Below, one piece after another: positions 49,340-58,110 of a stretch of DNA of 64,000 nucleotides. The notes under the pieces were generated by a model. That model was not told the DNA's origin and did no database searches. It saw only the letters and a program-made list of their open reading frames with translations. The translations under genes were made by a program, and so were the position numbers. The DNA is from Massilia kyonggiensis (GTDB lineage: Bacteria > Pseudomonadota > Gammaproteobacteria > Burkholderiales > Burkholderiaceae_D). Location of the stretch: positions 248,001-312,000 of the forward strand of contig NZ_JANUGY010000008.1 in NCBI RefSeq assembly GCF_024756235.1, written 5' to 3'. The first letter of the stretch is position 1. Every line of letters begins with the position of its first letter.

Positions 49340-50511
49340 TGCCGTCATTCTTCACGCTGGCCGGCGCGACGCTGACGGTGCTGGCCACGCTCTACGCGCT
49401 GGCGGCCCTGATCAGTCGCGGGCGCATCCCCGTCGTGCGCATGGACAGGCCATCCGGCCACACGTCCGTCACCGTGCTCAAGCCACTGTGCGGCGCCGAG
49501 CCCCGGCTCGAAGAGAATCTCGCCGGGCTGTGCACGCAGACGCATCCGCATTACCAGCTCGTGTTCGGGGTGCGCGATCCCGCCGACCCTGCCATCGCCG
49601 TCGTCGAACGGCTCGTCCGGCGCTTCCCCGCCGTCGACATGCGGCTCGTCATCGACCCGCACATCCACGGCAGCAACTTCAAGGTGAGCAACCTCATCAA
49701 CATGATGCCGGCCGCACGCCATCCCTGGCTCGTGCTGGCCGACAGCGATGTCGCCGTCGGGCCGGATTACCTGGTGCGCGTGACGGCGCCGTTGGCCGAC
49801 CCGCAGGTCGGCATCGTCACCTGCCTGTACCACGGCCGGCCGCTGGACGGGTTCTGGCCACGGCTCGGCGCACTCTTCATCGACACGTGGTTTACCCCGT
49901 CCGTGCGGGTCGCGAGCAGCGGCGGCAGCTGCGCCTTCGCGTTCGGCGCGACGATCGCCGTGCGCGCCGCGACACTCAGAGCCATCGGCGGGGTCGAGGT
50001 GCTGAAGAACCGCCTGGCCGACGATTACCGGCTCGGCGAGCTCGTACGCGGTCTGGGCCTGGAGACGGTGCTGTCCGACGTCAACGTGGGTACCGACGTA
50101 ACCGAAGTCAGCCTGCGCGCGTTGTGGTCAAGAGAGCGGCGCTGGATGCAGACGATCCGCTCGCTCAATCCGCTCGGCTACGCATTGTCCTTCATCACCT
50201 TCACCCTGCCGATGCTGGCGCTTGGCGTGTGGCTGGCGCCGACCGCGTGGAACGTCGCACTGGCACTCTGCGGCGCGACGGCGCGGTTTGGCCTGCACTG
50301 GCGCCGGCCGGCCCCGGGCATCCCCGCGCCCGGCCATGCCTGGCATGCCCCGCTGCGCGACTGCCTGCTGATGCTGGAGTGGGCGAGCGCCTTTGCGGGT
50401 ACGACGGCGCGCTGGCGGCAACACCGCCTTCACATCGATACGGGACGGGCGGCGGCACCGGACCGGACTTACGGCGGCCCCCCTTCGCACGACCGGCCGT
50501 ACTGGCGATAA
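49336..50511 (+). CDS. hpnI: Hopanoid glycosyltransferase HpnI
   Basis: A 391-residue family 2 glycosyltransferase that adds N-acetylglucosamine to bacteriohopanetetrol. An N-terminal membrane helix, SVTVLKPLCGAEPRLEENL, the DxD-like ADSDVAV, and the acceptor segment DDYRLGELVRGLG plus the QxxRW-like SRERRWMQTIRSL, then two to three C-terminal membrane helices. The start at 49336 overlaps the hpnH stop (ATGA). Confidence 0.93.
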   Translation: MMPSFFTLAGATLTVLATLYALAALISRGRIPVVRMDRPSGHTSVTVLKPLCGAEPRLEENLAGLCTQTHPHYQLVFGVRDPADPAIAVVERLVRRFPAVDMRLVIDPHIHGSNFKVSNLINMMPAARHPWLVLADSDVAVGPDYLVRVTAPLADPQVGIVTCLYHGRPLDGFWPRLGALFIDTWFTPSVRVASSGGSCAFAFGATIAVRAATLRAIGGVEVLKNRLADDYRLGELVRGLGLETVLSDVNVGTDVTEVSLRALWSRERRWMQTIRSLNPLGYALSFITFTLPMLALGVWLAPTAWNVALALCGATARFGLHWRRPAPGIPAPGHAWHAPLRDCLLMLEWASAFAGTTARWRQHRLHIDTGRAAAPDRTYGGPPSHDRPYWR

Positions 50512-50516
50512 CGATC

Positions 50517-51977
50517 ATGGATATCACCGCGATGACTACCGCAATGCTGAAGCCCCTGTTCCTGCAGGCGCCCTCGTTCGACGGCTTCGACGGCGGCGCC
50601 GGCTCGCGCTACCAGGCAAAACGCGAGATCCGCTCGTTCTGGTATCCGACCTGGCTGGCCCAGCCCGCAGCGCTGGTGCCCGGCAGCCGGCTGCTCGACG
50701 CCCCCGCGGACGGCCTCACCGTCGCGCAGGCGCTCGACGTCGCCCGCCAATACGACCTCGTGATCATCCATACGAGCACGCCCTCGTTTCCGGGCGACGT
50801 GCGCTTCGCCGGGATGCTCAAGGACGTGCATTCCACGGTATGCATCGGGATGGTGGGTGCGAAGGTCGCCGTCGATCCCGCCGGGTCGCTGCGGGCGGGC
50901 AGCGCCATCGACTTCGTCGCCCGCGAGGAATTCGACTTCACCTGCCGGGACGTCGCGGCGGGCCGGCCGCTGGCGGGCGTCGACGGCATCAGCTGGCGCG
51001 ACGCCGGCGGCGCGATCCGCCACAACCCGCCGCGCGCGATCATCGAAGACATGGACGCGCTGCCGTTCGTCGCGCCCGTGTACCGACGCGACCTGAACAT
51101 CCGCAATTACTTCATCGGCTACCTGGGCTACCCGTACGTATCGCTGTACACGGGACGCGGATGCCGCTCGCGCTGCACGTTCTGCCTGTGGCCACAGACC
51201 GTCGGCGGGCACCGCTACCGCACCCGTTCGGCGGAAAACGTGCTCGCCGAGGTCCGCTGGATCAAGGAGAACATGCCGGAGGTGAAGGAAATCATGTTCG
51301 ACGACGACACGTTCACCGACGTCCGCCCGCGTGCCGAGGAGATCGCGCGGGGCCTCGGCAAGCTGGGCGTGACCTGGTCGTGCAATGCGAAAGCGAACGT
51401 GCCCTATTCCACGCTCAAGATCATGAAGGAAAACGGCTTGCGGCTGCTGCTCGTGGGCTACGAGTCCGGCGACGACCAGATCCTCCTGAACATCAGGAAG
51501 GGCTTGCGGACCGACATCGCGCGGCGCTTCGCCGCCGACTGCCGCGCGCTCGGGATCACCGTGCACGGGACGTTCATGCTCGGCTTGCCGGGCGAGACGC
51601 GGGAGACGATCGCGAAATCGATCGCGTTCGCCAAGGAGATCAACCCGCACACGATCCAGGTCTCGCTGGCGGCCCCGTACCCGGGCACCCGGCTGTACGA
51701 ACAGGCGCTGCAAAACGACTGGATACCGTCCCACAAGACCATTCCGCTCGTCGACGGCAGCGGCGTGCAACTGGCCGCGCTCAGCTATCCACACCTGTCG
51801 AGCGACGAGATCTATCACGGCGTCGAACAGTTTTACCGCAGTTTTTACTTCCGCCCCTCGAAAATCTGGGAGATCGTCAGCGAGATGCTGCACAGCTGGG
51901 AGATGACCCGGCGCCGCCTGCGCGAAGGCGTCGAATTCTTCCACTTCCTGCGCGCCCACGGCGCTTCCCATTCATGA
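50517..51977 (+). CDS. hpnJ: Hopanoid radical SAM enzyme HpnJ
   Basis: A 486-residue B12-type radical SAM enzyme that contracts the glucosamine ring to the cyclitol ether of bacteriohopanetetrol. An N-terminal cobalamin-binding-like domain (about 10-190), then the cluster motif GRGCRSRCTFCLWPQ (CxxxCxxC), FDDDTFTDVRPRAEEI and the C-terminal YRSFYFRPSKIWEI. In-frame ATGs at 50532 and 50544 are alternatives, none with a clear ribosome site. 5 bp after hpnI. Confidence 0.94.
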   Translation: MDITAMTTAMLKPLFLQAPSFDGFDGGAGSRYQAKREIRSFWYPTWLAQPAALVPGSRLLDAPADGLTVAQALDVARQYDLVIIHTSTPSFPGDVRFAGMLKDVHSTVCIGMVGAKVAVDPAGSLRAGSAIDFVAREEFDFTCRDVAAGRPLAGVDGISWRDAGGAIRHNPPRAIIEDMDALPFVAPVYRRDLNIRNYFIGYLGYPYVSLYTGRGCRSRCTFCLWPQTVGGHRYRTRSAENVLAEVRWIKENMPEVKEIMFDDDTFTDVRPRAEEIARGLGKLGVTWSCNAKANVPYSTLKIMKENGLRLLLVGYESGDDQILLNIRKGLRTDIARRFAADCRALGITVHGTFMLGLPGETRETIAKSIAFAKEINPHTIQVSLAAPYPGTRLYEQALQNDWIPSHKTIPLVDGSGVQLAALSYPHLSSDEIYHGVEQFYRSFYFRPSKIWEIVSEMLHSWEMTRRRLREGVEFFHFLRAHGASHS

Positions 51978-52999
51978 ACGCGCCGCATGGACGGGGCCTC
52001 ATCGTCACTGCCGACGACCTCGGCCTGCACCCGAGCGTGAACGCGGCAGTCGAACGCGCGCACCGGGACGGCATCCTGACCGCGGCCAGCCTGATGGTGG
52101 GCGCACCGGCCGCCCAGGATGCGATCGCCCGAGCGCACGCGTTACCGGGGCTGCGGGTGGGCCTGCACCTCGTCCTGGCGGATGGTCCATCCGTGCTGCC
52201 GCCGCGTGTCATTCCCGACCTGGTCGACGCGCACGGCCGCTTCGGTGCGCACATGACACGCGATGGCGCGCGCTTCTTGTGCCTGCCGCGCGTACGCCGT
52301 CAGCTGGCGCTGGAGGTCCGCGCCCAGTTCGAAGCGTTCGCCGCCAGTGGCTTGCCGCTCGACCACGTCAACGCGCACAAGCATTTTCATCTGCATCCGA
52401 CGATCCTGTCCCTGATCATCCATACCGGCCGCGCGTTCGGGTTGCACGCCGTCAGGCTCCCGCGTGAAACGGGTCCGCCCGGGCAATCGCCTCCGGGCTG
52501 GCTGCGCCCCTGGCTGGCGCTGCTCGAAGCGAGGCTGGACGCGGCCGGCATCGGCCACAACGACTATGTGGCCGGCATCCGCCAGTCGGGACGCTTCGAC
52601 GAGAGGGCCCTGCTGGATGTACTGTGCAGCCTGCCGACGTCCGGCATCGGCGAGCTGTACCTGCATCCGGCGCTCGATTCCGGCGTGGCGATCGCGCCCT
52701 CGATGCGCGGGTACCGCCACGCCGACGAGTTCGCGGCACTCGTCTCGCCGCGTGTGCGTGCGGTATGTGGCGCCCTGCGCGCACAAGGCTGGCGCTTCGG
52801 TGGATTTGCCGACCTTGTCACCGCGACAGGAGACGAGCCCGGCACACGGGTCGACCGTACCCGCCAAGGCGCCGGCGCAACGGAATCGGCAGCGCATGCA
52901 GACGCCCCGCCGTGTTCCCACCCGGCCGCCGGGCCGCCGCGCCTTCGCGCACACACCGGCACGGCTGATCGTGCCGGCAACGGCAGCGGCGGCCCATGA
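51974..52999 (+). CDS. hpnK: Hopanoid deacetylase HpnK (YdjC-like), C-terminally extended
   Basis: A 341-residue YdjC-fold deacetylase that removes the acetyl group from the N-acetylglucosaminyl hopanoid made by HpnI. The metal motifs are TADDLGLHPSVNAAV, GLHLVLADG and HVNAHKHFHLHP. Enzyme-like sequence ends near residue 285 (GGFADLV); about 55 further residues rich in Pro, Ala, Gly, His and Arg form a low-complexity tail reaching the ATGA overlap with hpnL, which is longer than usual for the family. Confidence 0.9.
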   Translation: MNAPHGRGLIVTADDLGLHPSVNAAVERAHRDGILTAASLMVGAPAAQDAIARAHALPGLRVGLHLVLADGPSVLPPRVIPDLVDAHGRFGAHMTRDGARFLCLPRVRRQLALEVRAQFEAFAASGLPLDHVNAHKHFHLHPTILSLIIHTGRAFGLHAVRLPRETGPPGQSPPGWLRPWLALLEARLDAAGIGHNDYVAGIRQSGRFDERALLDVLCSLPTSGIGELYLHPALDSGVAIAPSMRGYRHADEFAALVSPRVRAVCGALRAQGWRFGGFADLVTATGDEPGTRVDRTRQGAGATESAAHADAPPCSHPAAGPPRLRAHTGTADRAGNGSGGP

Positions 53000-54021
53000 G
53001 CCGTACCCGCGCGATGGGCCGGCTGGCCTGGACGGCATCCATCGCGGGGCTCGGGCTGGTGGCTGCCCTCGTCGTCGCCGAAGGCTGGTCCGGCATCGTG
53101 GCCGCGTTCGAACGGGCCGGCTGGGCCTTGCTGCTCGTCGTGCCGGCGCGCGTCGTCACGCAGGCGTTGGACGCCCGCGCATGGCGCGTGCTGCTCGCGC
53201 CGTTCGATCCCGGGCGCGCGGCGGGCCCGCTGTTCCTGTTGTGGGTCGCGTTCGTGCGCGAGGCCGTCAACCGGCTGCTGCCGGTGGCGAACATCGGCGG
53301 CGAGTTCGTCGGGGTGCGGCTCGCGGGGCTGCGGGTGCCCGACACGGCGGGCGTCACGGCCAGCGTCGTCGTGGAAGTGTTGCTGACGATCGTCGTCCTG
53401 TACCTGTTCTGCGGCGCCGGCGCCCTGCTGATGCTGACGCTGGCGGCCGGGCCCGGCCTCGTCGGAATCGTCGCGGCTGCGCTGTTGCTGTCGCTGCCGT
53501 TGCCAGTGCTCGCCTGGTGGCTGCTCCGCCACGGCGCGCCGTTCGCGCGGCTGGAGCGGTGGGTGTTGCGCGTGCTGGGACCGCAGAACGTCATCGCACT
53601 GCACCTGGACGGCGCCGGCATCGACGCCGCCATCGCGCGCCTGTTCCGGCAACGCGGCCGCCTCGCACGCGCGGGCGCATGGTCGCTGCTGGCCTACGTG
53701 CTCGGCACGTTCGAGACATGGTATGCGCTGGCCCTGCTCGGCCATCCCGTCGGCTTGCAGGCCGCGCTCGCCATCGAGGCGCTGACGCAGGCCGTGCGGC
53801 ACGCCGGCTTCATGGTGCCCGCCGGTCTGGGCGTGCAGGAAGCCGCCGTGCTGCTGTTCGGCCAGCTGGCCGGCGTGGGCGGGGACGTGGCACTGTCGCT
53901 GGCGCTCGTCAAGCGGATGCGCGAGGTCGCGACCGGCATACCGGCCCTCCTCTCATGGCATTGGTTCGAAGTGCGCCGCCTGCGTCCGTTCAGGGACCGC
54001 GCTCAGGGACCACGATTATGA
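52996..54021 (+). CDS. hpnL: Hopanoid-associated membrane protein HpnL
   Basis: A 341-residue integral membrane protein with about eight hydrophobic segments, of the HpnL / lysylphosphatidylglycerol synthase TM-like family (FLLWVAFVREAVNRLLPVANIGGEFVGVRL, TQAVRHAGFMVPAGLGVQEA, as separate motifs). Function is unknown; proposed in envelope lipid handling. It overlaps hpnK by 4 bp and its last 19 bp overlap the 3' end of the convergent hpnM. Confidence 0.9.
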   Translation: MSRTRAMGRLAWTASIAGLGLVAALVVAEGWSGIVAAFERAGWALLLVVPARVVTQALDARAWRVLLAPFDPGRAAGPLFLLWVAFVREAVNRLLPVANIGGEFVGVRLAGLRVPDTAGVTASVVVEVLLTIVVLYLFCGAGALLMLTLAAGPGLVGIVAAALLLSLPLPVLAWWLLRHGAPFARLERWVLRVLGPQNVIALHLDGAGIDAAIARLFRQRGRLARAGAWSLLAYVLGTFETWYALALLGHPVGLQAALAIEALTQAVRHAGFMVPAGLGVQEAAVLLFGQLAGVGGDVALSLALVKRMREVATGIPALLSWHWFEVRRLRPFRDRAQGPRL

Positions 54022-54617
54022 GCCGCCAGGTATCTGATGAGGCCGTCGATACCTTCCGTCGCCAGCCGGGCCGCGAACTGCTGGCGGTACACCTGGATCA
54101 TCCACGCGCCCATCATGTTGATGTCGTAGATCTTCCAGCCGGCGGCCGTCCTGCGCATCCGGTAGTCGATCGGCATCGCATCGCCGCCCGTGATCACGGT
54201 CGTCTTCACGACGGCATCGGTAGCGTTCACGGCGGGACGGCCCGCGGGCGCGTAGCGGAACTGCGTGTTCTCCTGCTGGAACTGCGTCAGCTGGATGGCG
54301 TAGGTACACGCCAGCAGCGTCTGGAATTCGCGGAACAACGCGTCGCGCTGGGCCGGCGTCGCCTGCGCCCATGCGCTGCCCACCGCGTACTGCGTCGTCA
54401 GCATGAAGTCGGTGGACGGCAGGAAATCGCGGCGGACGATCTCGAGGGTCCGCTCGGGGTCGCCGGCACGCGCGCCGGGATCGCTGCGGATGGCGGTCAT
54501 GACCTTGTCGATCGTGCCCTTCAGCATTTGCTCCGGCGTACGCTCGGCCACTTGCTGGGGGTACGCCGGCGGCGGCATGGAAAAGACGAGGGCGAGCGCA
54601 AATAAAAATGGTTTCAT
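54003..54617 (-). CDS. hpnM: Hopanoid-associated periplasmic protein HpnM (MlaC/Ttg2D-like)
   Basis: A 204-residue exported protein with signal peptide (FLFALALVFSMPPPAYP) and an MlaC-type lipid-binding domain: PEQMLKGTIDKVMTAIRSDP, FLPSTDFMLTTQYAVGSAW, IDYRMRRTAAGWKIYDINMMGAWMIQVYR in pieces. It likely carries hopanoids or phospholipids across the periplasm. The start at 54617 has GGGGA upstream. It is on the opposite strand to hpnL and hpnN, between them, so it has its own promoter in the 113-bp gap shared with hpnN. Confidence 0.92.
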   Translation of the reverse strand: MKPFLFALALVFSMPPPAYPQQVAERTPEQMLKGTIDKVMTAIRSDPGARAGDPERTLEIVRRDFLPSTDFMLTTQYAVGSAWAQATPAQRDALFREFQTLLACTYAIQLTQFQQENTQFRYAPAGRPAVNATDAVVKTTVITGGDAMPIDYRMRRTAAGWKIYDINMMGAWMIQVYRQQFAARLATEGIDGLIRYLAAHNRGP

Positions 54618-54690
54618 GGGTTCCCCGATCGGCACATCCATATGACCGTCGCCGGGCCGTCCGTGTTCCCGCGCACCGCTGCGCCAGATC

Positions 54691-54711
54691 ATACGGCCAC
54701 CCGCACCGTAT
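54691..54711. promoter_or_regulatory. Dyad between divergent hpnM and hpnN
   Basis: ATACGG-N9-CCGTAT is a perfect 6+6 inverted repeat, 20 bp before the hpnN start and 74 bp before hpnM. It could coordinate both transport genes. Confidence 0.4.
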
Positions 54712-54730
54712 CCGTTCTAATGAATGCACC

Positions 54731-57358
54731 ATGCTGACCCACCAGATTGCCAGGCTCGTCCACCTGTCGTGCCGCCACCCGTGGGCGGTGCTCGGGGCGT
54801 TCGCGGTGCTGGTACTTGCATCCGGGCTCTATGTGGCGCGCCATTTTGCGATCAATACGGATGTCGGGCAATTGATCGACGCGAACGCCCCATGGGCCCG
54901 GCGCGACGCCGCCATCGCCGCCGCGTTCCCCAGCCGGGGCGACACGACCCTGGCGGTCGTCCGTGCGCCCGCGCCCGAGTTCGCGGCCCAGGCGGCCCGT
55001 GAACTGGCCGGGCGCCTGCGCCGGCAGCCCGGCCTGTTTCGCGCGGTGGACCTCGGCGCGGGCGCCGATTTCTTCCGCCGCAACGGCCTGCTGTACCTCG
55101 ATGTGCACGCCGTCCGCGACCTGACGGCACGCCTCGCCGATGCGCGGCCCCTGCTCGACGCGCTCGCCCGCGACCCCTCGCTGCGGGGCGTCGCGAACCT
55201 GCTGGCGGTCACGCTGGGAACGCCCCTGCTGACGGGCCAGGTCACGCTCGCGCAGATGGCGCCGCTGCTGGCGCGCAGCGCGGCGACGGTCGAGGACGTC
55301 CTCGCCGGACGGCACGCCGCCCTGTCGTGGCAGGCGCTCGCCGACGCCGGCGCAGCGGCCGAACCCGGTCTCGTGGAAGTCAGGCCCGTGCTCGACTACG
55401 CCGCCCTGCTGCCGGGCGCCGCGTCCAGCGACGCGATCCGCGCGGCGGCCGCCGACCTGCGCCTGGCCGAACGCTACGGCGCGCACGTGACGCTGACGGG
55501 GCCCGTGCCGCTGTCGGACGACGAGTTCGCGTCGCTGCAGGAAGGGTCGCCCCTCGTCGGCAGCATCCCCGTCGCGATCGTGCTCGTGCTGCTGTGGCGC
55601 GCGGTGCGTTCGACCCCGCTCGTGCTCGCGCTGTGCATCACGATGCTGGGCGGCCTCGCGGTCACGGCCGCGCTGGGCCTCATGATGGTGGGCGCGCTGA
55701 ACCTGATCTCCATCGCGTTCGCGATCCTGTTCGTGGGCCTCGGCATCGATTTCGGCATCCAGTTCGGCATGCGCTTCCGCGAACTGCGGCGGGTGCGGCC
55801 CGGCACCGGCACGGCGCTGCTGGCGACGGCGCGCGCGCTGGCGCTGCCGCTCACGCTCGCGGCGACGGCCACCGCGTTCGGCTTCCTCGCCTTCCTGCCC
55901 ACCGCGTACCGCGGCGTGGCCGAGCTGGGCCAGATCGCCGGCGTCGGCATCCTATGCGTCGCCCTGCCCGCCTGCCTCACCGTGCTGCCCGCGCTGATCC
56001 GCATCACCGACCCGCCAGCGGGGCTGCTCGCGCCCGGCTATCCGTGGCTGGCCGGCATCGACCACGCGCTGCAGACCCACCGCAAGACCGTGCTCGCGGC
56101 CACGCTGGCGCTCGTCGCGGCCGGCATTCCCCTGCTGTGGCGCCTCGAGTTCGACTTCGATCCGCTGCACCTCAAGAATCCCGGCAGCGAATCGATGGCC
56201 ACGCTGGCGTCGCTCGCGCGCGGCACCGACATCGGCCTCGACAACGTGCAGGTGCTCGTCCCGTCGCTGGCGCAGGCCACCGCCCTTGCGGCACGCCTCG
56301 AACGGCTGCCCGACGTGGCCCATGCGCTGACGGCGGCCAGCCTCGTCCCGGACGACCAGGCGGAGAAACTGGACGCCATCGCCGCTGCCGCCGCCCGCCT
56401 GCTCCCCGTGCTGGAGCGGCCCGCAGGGGCACCGGCAATCGCACCCGCGTCGGATCCGCAGCGCGCGGCGGCGCTGCGCACGGCCGCGCAATCGCTGCAC
56501 AACGCGGCGCTCGACCATCCCGGGCGCGGCGCGGCCGAGGCAGCGCGGCTCGCGCGGGCGCTGGCCGCGCTGGCGCGCGCGGGGCCGGCGGTCCGCGACC
56601 GCGCCGAACAGGCGCTGGCGGGCCCGCTGCGGCTCGCGCTGGACGGACTGCGGCTGGCGTTGCGGCCGGAACCCGTCACCTTGGCGGCCTTGCCGGCCGC
56701 GATGCGCCGCAACTGGATCGCGCCCGACGGCCGCGCGCTGGTCGACGTCAGCCCGAAGCGGCCCACGGGGACGAGCCTCGACGACGACAGCCGGCTGGGC
56801 CGCTTCGCCGATGCCGTGCTGCGTGTTGCGCCCGATGCGTCCGGCGGCCCCATCTCCGTGCGCCATGCGGCCGACCTGATCATCACCGCGTTCGTGCAGG
56901 CGGCGCTGCTGGCCGTCGTCACCATCGCGCTGCTGCTGTGGATCGCCTTCCGGCGCGTGGGCGACGTGCTGCTGACGATGGTGCCGCTGCTCGTGTCGAG
57001 CCTCGCCACCCTGGAGGCCTGCGTGCTGCTGGGCATCCACCTGAATTTCGCGAACATCATCGCGCTGCCGCTGCTGCTGGGCGTGGGCGTCGCCTTCAAG
57101 ATTTATTACATCATGGCGTGGCGCGCGGGGCAGCCGGCCCAGCTGGAACATCCGCTCACGCAAGCCATCGTCCTCAGCGCGGCGATCACCGGCACCGCGT
57201 TCGGCAGCCTGTGGCTGTCGCACCACCCCGGCACCGCCAGCATGGGCAAGCTGCTGGTGCTGGCGCTGGTCTGCACCCTGATCGGCGCCGTGTTCTTCCA
57301 GCCCGTCCTGCTGGGGCAGCCCCGCGCCCCGGCGCCTGCCGAACGAGGACCGCCATGA
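54731..57358 (+). CDS. hpnN: Hopanoid RND-type transporter HpnN
   Basis: An 875-residue RND-family (MmpL-like) membrane protein that moves hopanoids toward the outer membrane. One membrane helix at about 20, a periplasmic domain with HFAINTDVGQLIDANAPWARRDAAI, a first bundle of helices (about 285-440, GSIPVAIVLVLLWRAVRS, FVGLGIDFGIQFGMRFRELR), a second periplasmic domain and a final bundle (about 715-865, ILLLGVGVAFKIYYI-like region). The start at 54731 (MLTHQIARLVHLSCRHP) matches the family; no good ribosome site is seen. Overlaps mlaA by 4 bp. Confidence 0.94.
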   Translation: MLTHQIARLVHLSCRHPWAVLGAFAVLVLASGLYVARHFAINTDVGQLIDANAPWARRDAAIAAAFPSRGDTTLAVVRAPAPEFAAQAARELAGRLRRQPGLFRAVDLGAGADFFRRNGLLYLDVHAVRDLTARLADARPLLDALARDPSLRGVANLLAVTLGTPLLTGQVTLAQMAPLLARSAATVEDVLAGRHAALSWQALADAGAAAEPGLVEVRPVLDYAALLPGAASSDAIRAAAADLRLAERYGAHVTLTGPVPLSDDEFASLQEGSPLVGSIPVAIVLVLLWRAVRSTPLVLALCITMLGGLAVTAALGLMMVGALNLISIAFAILFVGLGIDFGIQFGMRFRELRRVRPGTGTALLATARALALPLTLAATATAFGFLAFLPTAYRGVAELGQIAGVGILCVALPACLTVLPALIRITDPPAGLLAPGYPWLAGIDHALQTHRKTVLAATLALVAAGIPLLWRLEFDFDPLHLKNPGSESMATLASLARGTDIGLDNVQVLVPSLAQATALAARLERLPDVAHALTAASLVPDDQAEKLDAIAAAAARLLPVLERPAGAPAIAPASDPQRAAALRTAAQSLHNAALDHPGRGAAEAARLARALAALARAGPAVRDRAEQALAGPLRLALDGLRLALRPEPVTLAALPAAMRRNWIAPDGRALVDVSPKRPTGTSLDDDSRLGRFADAVLRVAPDASGGPISVRHAADLIITAFVQAALLAVVTIALLLWIAFRRVGDVLLTMVPLLVSSLATLEACVLLGIHLNFANIIALPLLLGVGVAFKIYYIMAWRAGQPAQLEHPLTQAIVLSAAITGTAFGSLWLSHHPGTASMGKLLVLALVCTLIGAVFFQPVLLGQPRAPAPAERGPP

Positions 57359-58110
57359 CCCACCCGCCACCGCGCCGGCTCGGTGCCGCCCTGCTGCTTG
57401 TCTCGCTATACGGTTGCGCCACGGGACCGCAACGCGATCCGACCGATCCGCTGGAACCGCTCAACCGCGCCACGTTCCGCTTGAACGACACGCTCGACCG
57501 CCACATCGCGCAACCGGTCGCGCGCACGTACAACCGCACCGTGCCGCGTTTCGTCCGCACCGGCGTCGAGAATGTCTTTTCCAACCTGGGCGACGTCACC
57601 GTGATGTTGAACGATTTCGCGCAATTGCGCCTGATGGACGGCTTGAACGACCTGATGCGCGTGGCCGTCAATTCCACGTTCGGCCTGCTGGGCGTGCTCG
57701 ACATCGCCACGCCGGCCAGCATCGCCAAGCGCGACCAGGACTTCGGTCTCACCCTGGGCCACTACGGGATGCCGGCCGGCCCCTACCTCGTGCTGCCCCT
57801 GTTCGGCCCGAGCACGTTCCGCGACACGGCGGGCTTCGCCGTCGACCAGTACGGCTCGCCCGCCACGTACGCGAAGCCGGCCCTGCGCAACACGCTGTGG
57901 GGCGTCGATTTCGTCAGCACCCGCGCCCGTTACCTGAACGCGACCAATCTGCTGGAGCAGGCCGCGCTCGACCGCTACCTGTTCGTGCGCGACGCCTACC
58001 TGGGCCGACGCCGCGCGTTGCTCGACGAAGGCAAGGAAGCGCCGCTGCCGGATTATGGCAACGACCATGGCGGCAAGGACGATGGCGGCAAAGAGGACGG
58101 CGGCAAATAG
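57355..58110 (+). CDS. mlaA: MlaA/VacJ-family outer membrane lipoprotein
   Basis: A 251-residue lipoprotein with lipobox LYGC and the MlaA core DPLEPLNRATFRLNDTLDRHIAQP, NVFSNLGDVTVMLNDFAQLR, FGLTLGHYGMPAGPYLVLPLFGPST and ATNLLEQAALDRYLFVRDAYL. MlaA forms an outer-membrane channel for retrograde lipid movement; here it likely works with HpnN and HpnM. The tail (GGKDDGGKEDGGK) is a Gly/Lys/Asp repeat encoded in the 58 bp that overlap the convergent hpnG. Confidence 0.93.
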   Translation: MTHPPPRRLGAALLLVSLYGCATGPQRDPTDPLEPLNRATFRLNDTLDRHIAQPVARTYNRTVPRFVRTGVENVFSNLGDVTVMLNDFAQLRLMDGLNDLMRVAVNSTFGLLGVLDIATPASIAKRDQDFGLTLGHYGMPAGPYLVLPLFGPSTFRDTAGFAVDQYGSPATYAKPALRNTLWGVDFVSTRARYLNATNLLEQAALDRYLFVRDAYLGRRRALLDEGKEAPLPDYGNDHGGKDDGGKEDGGK

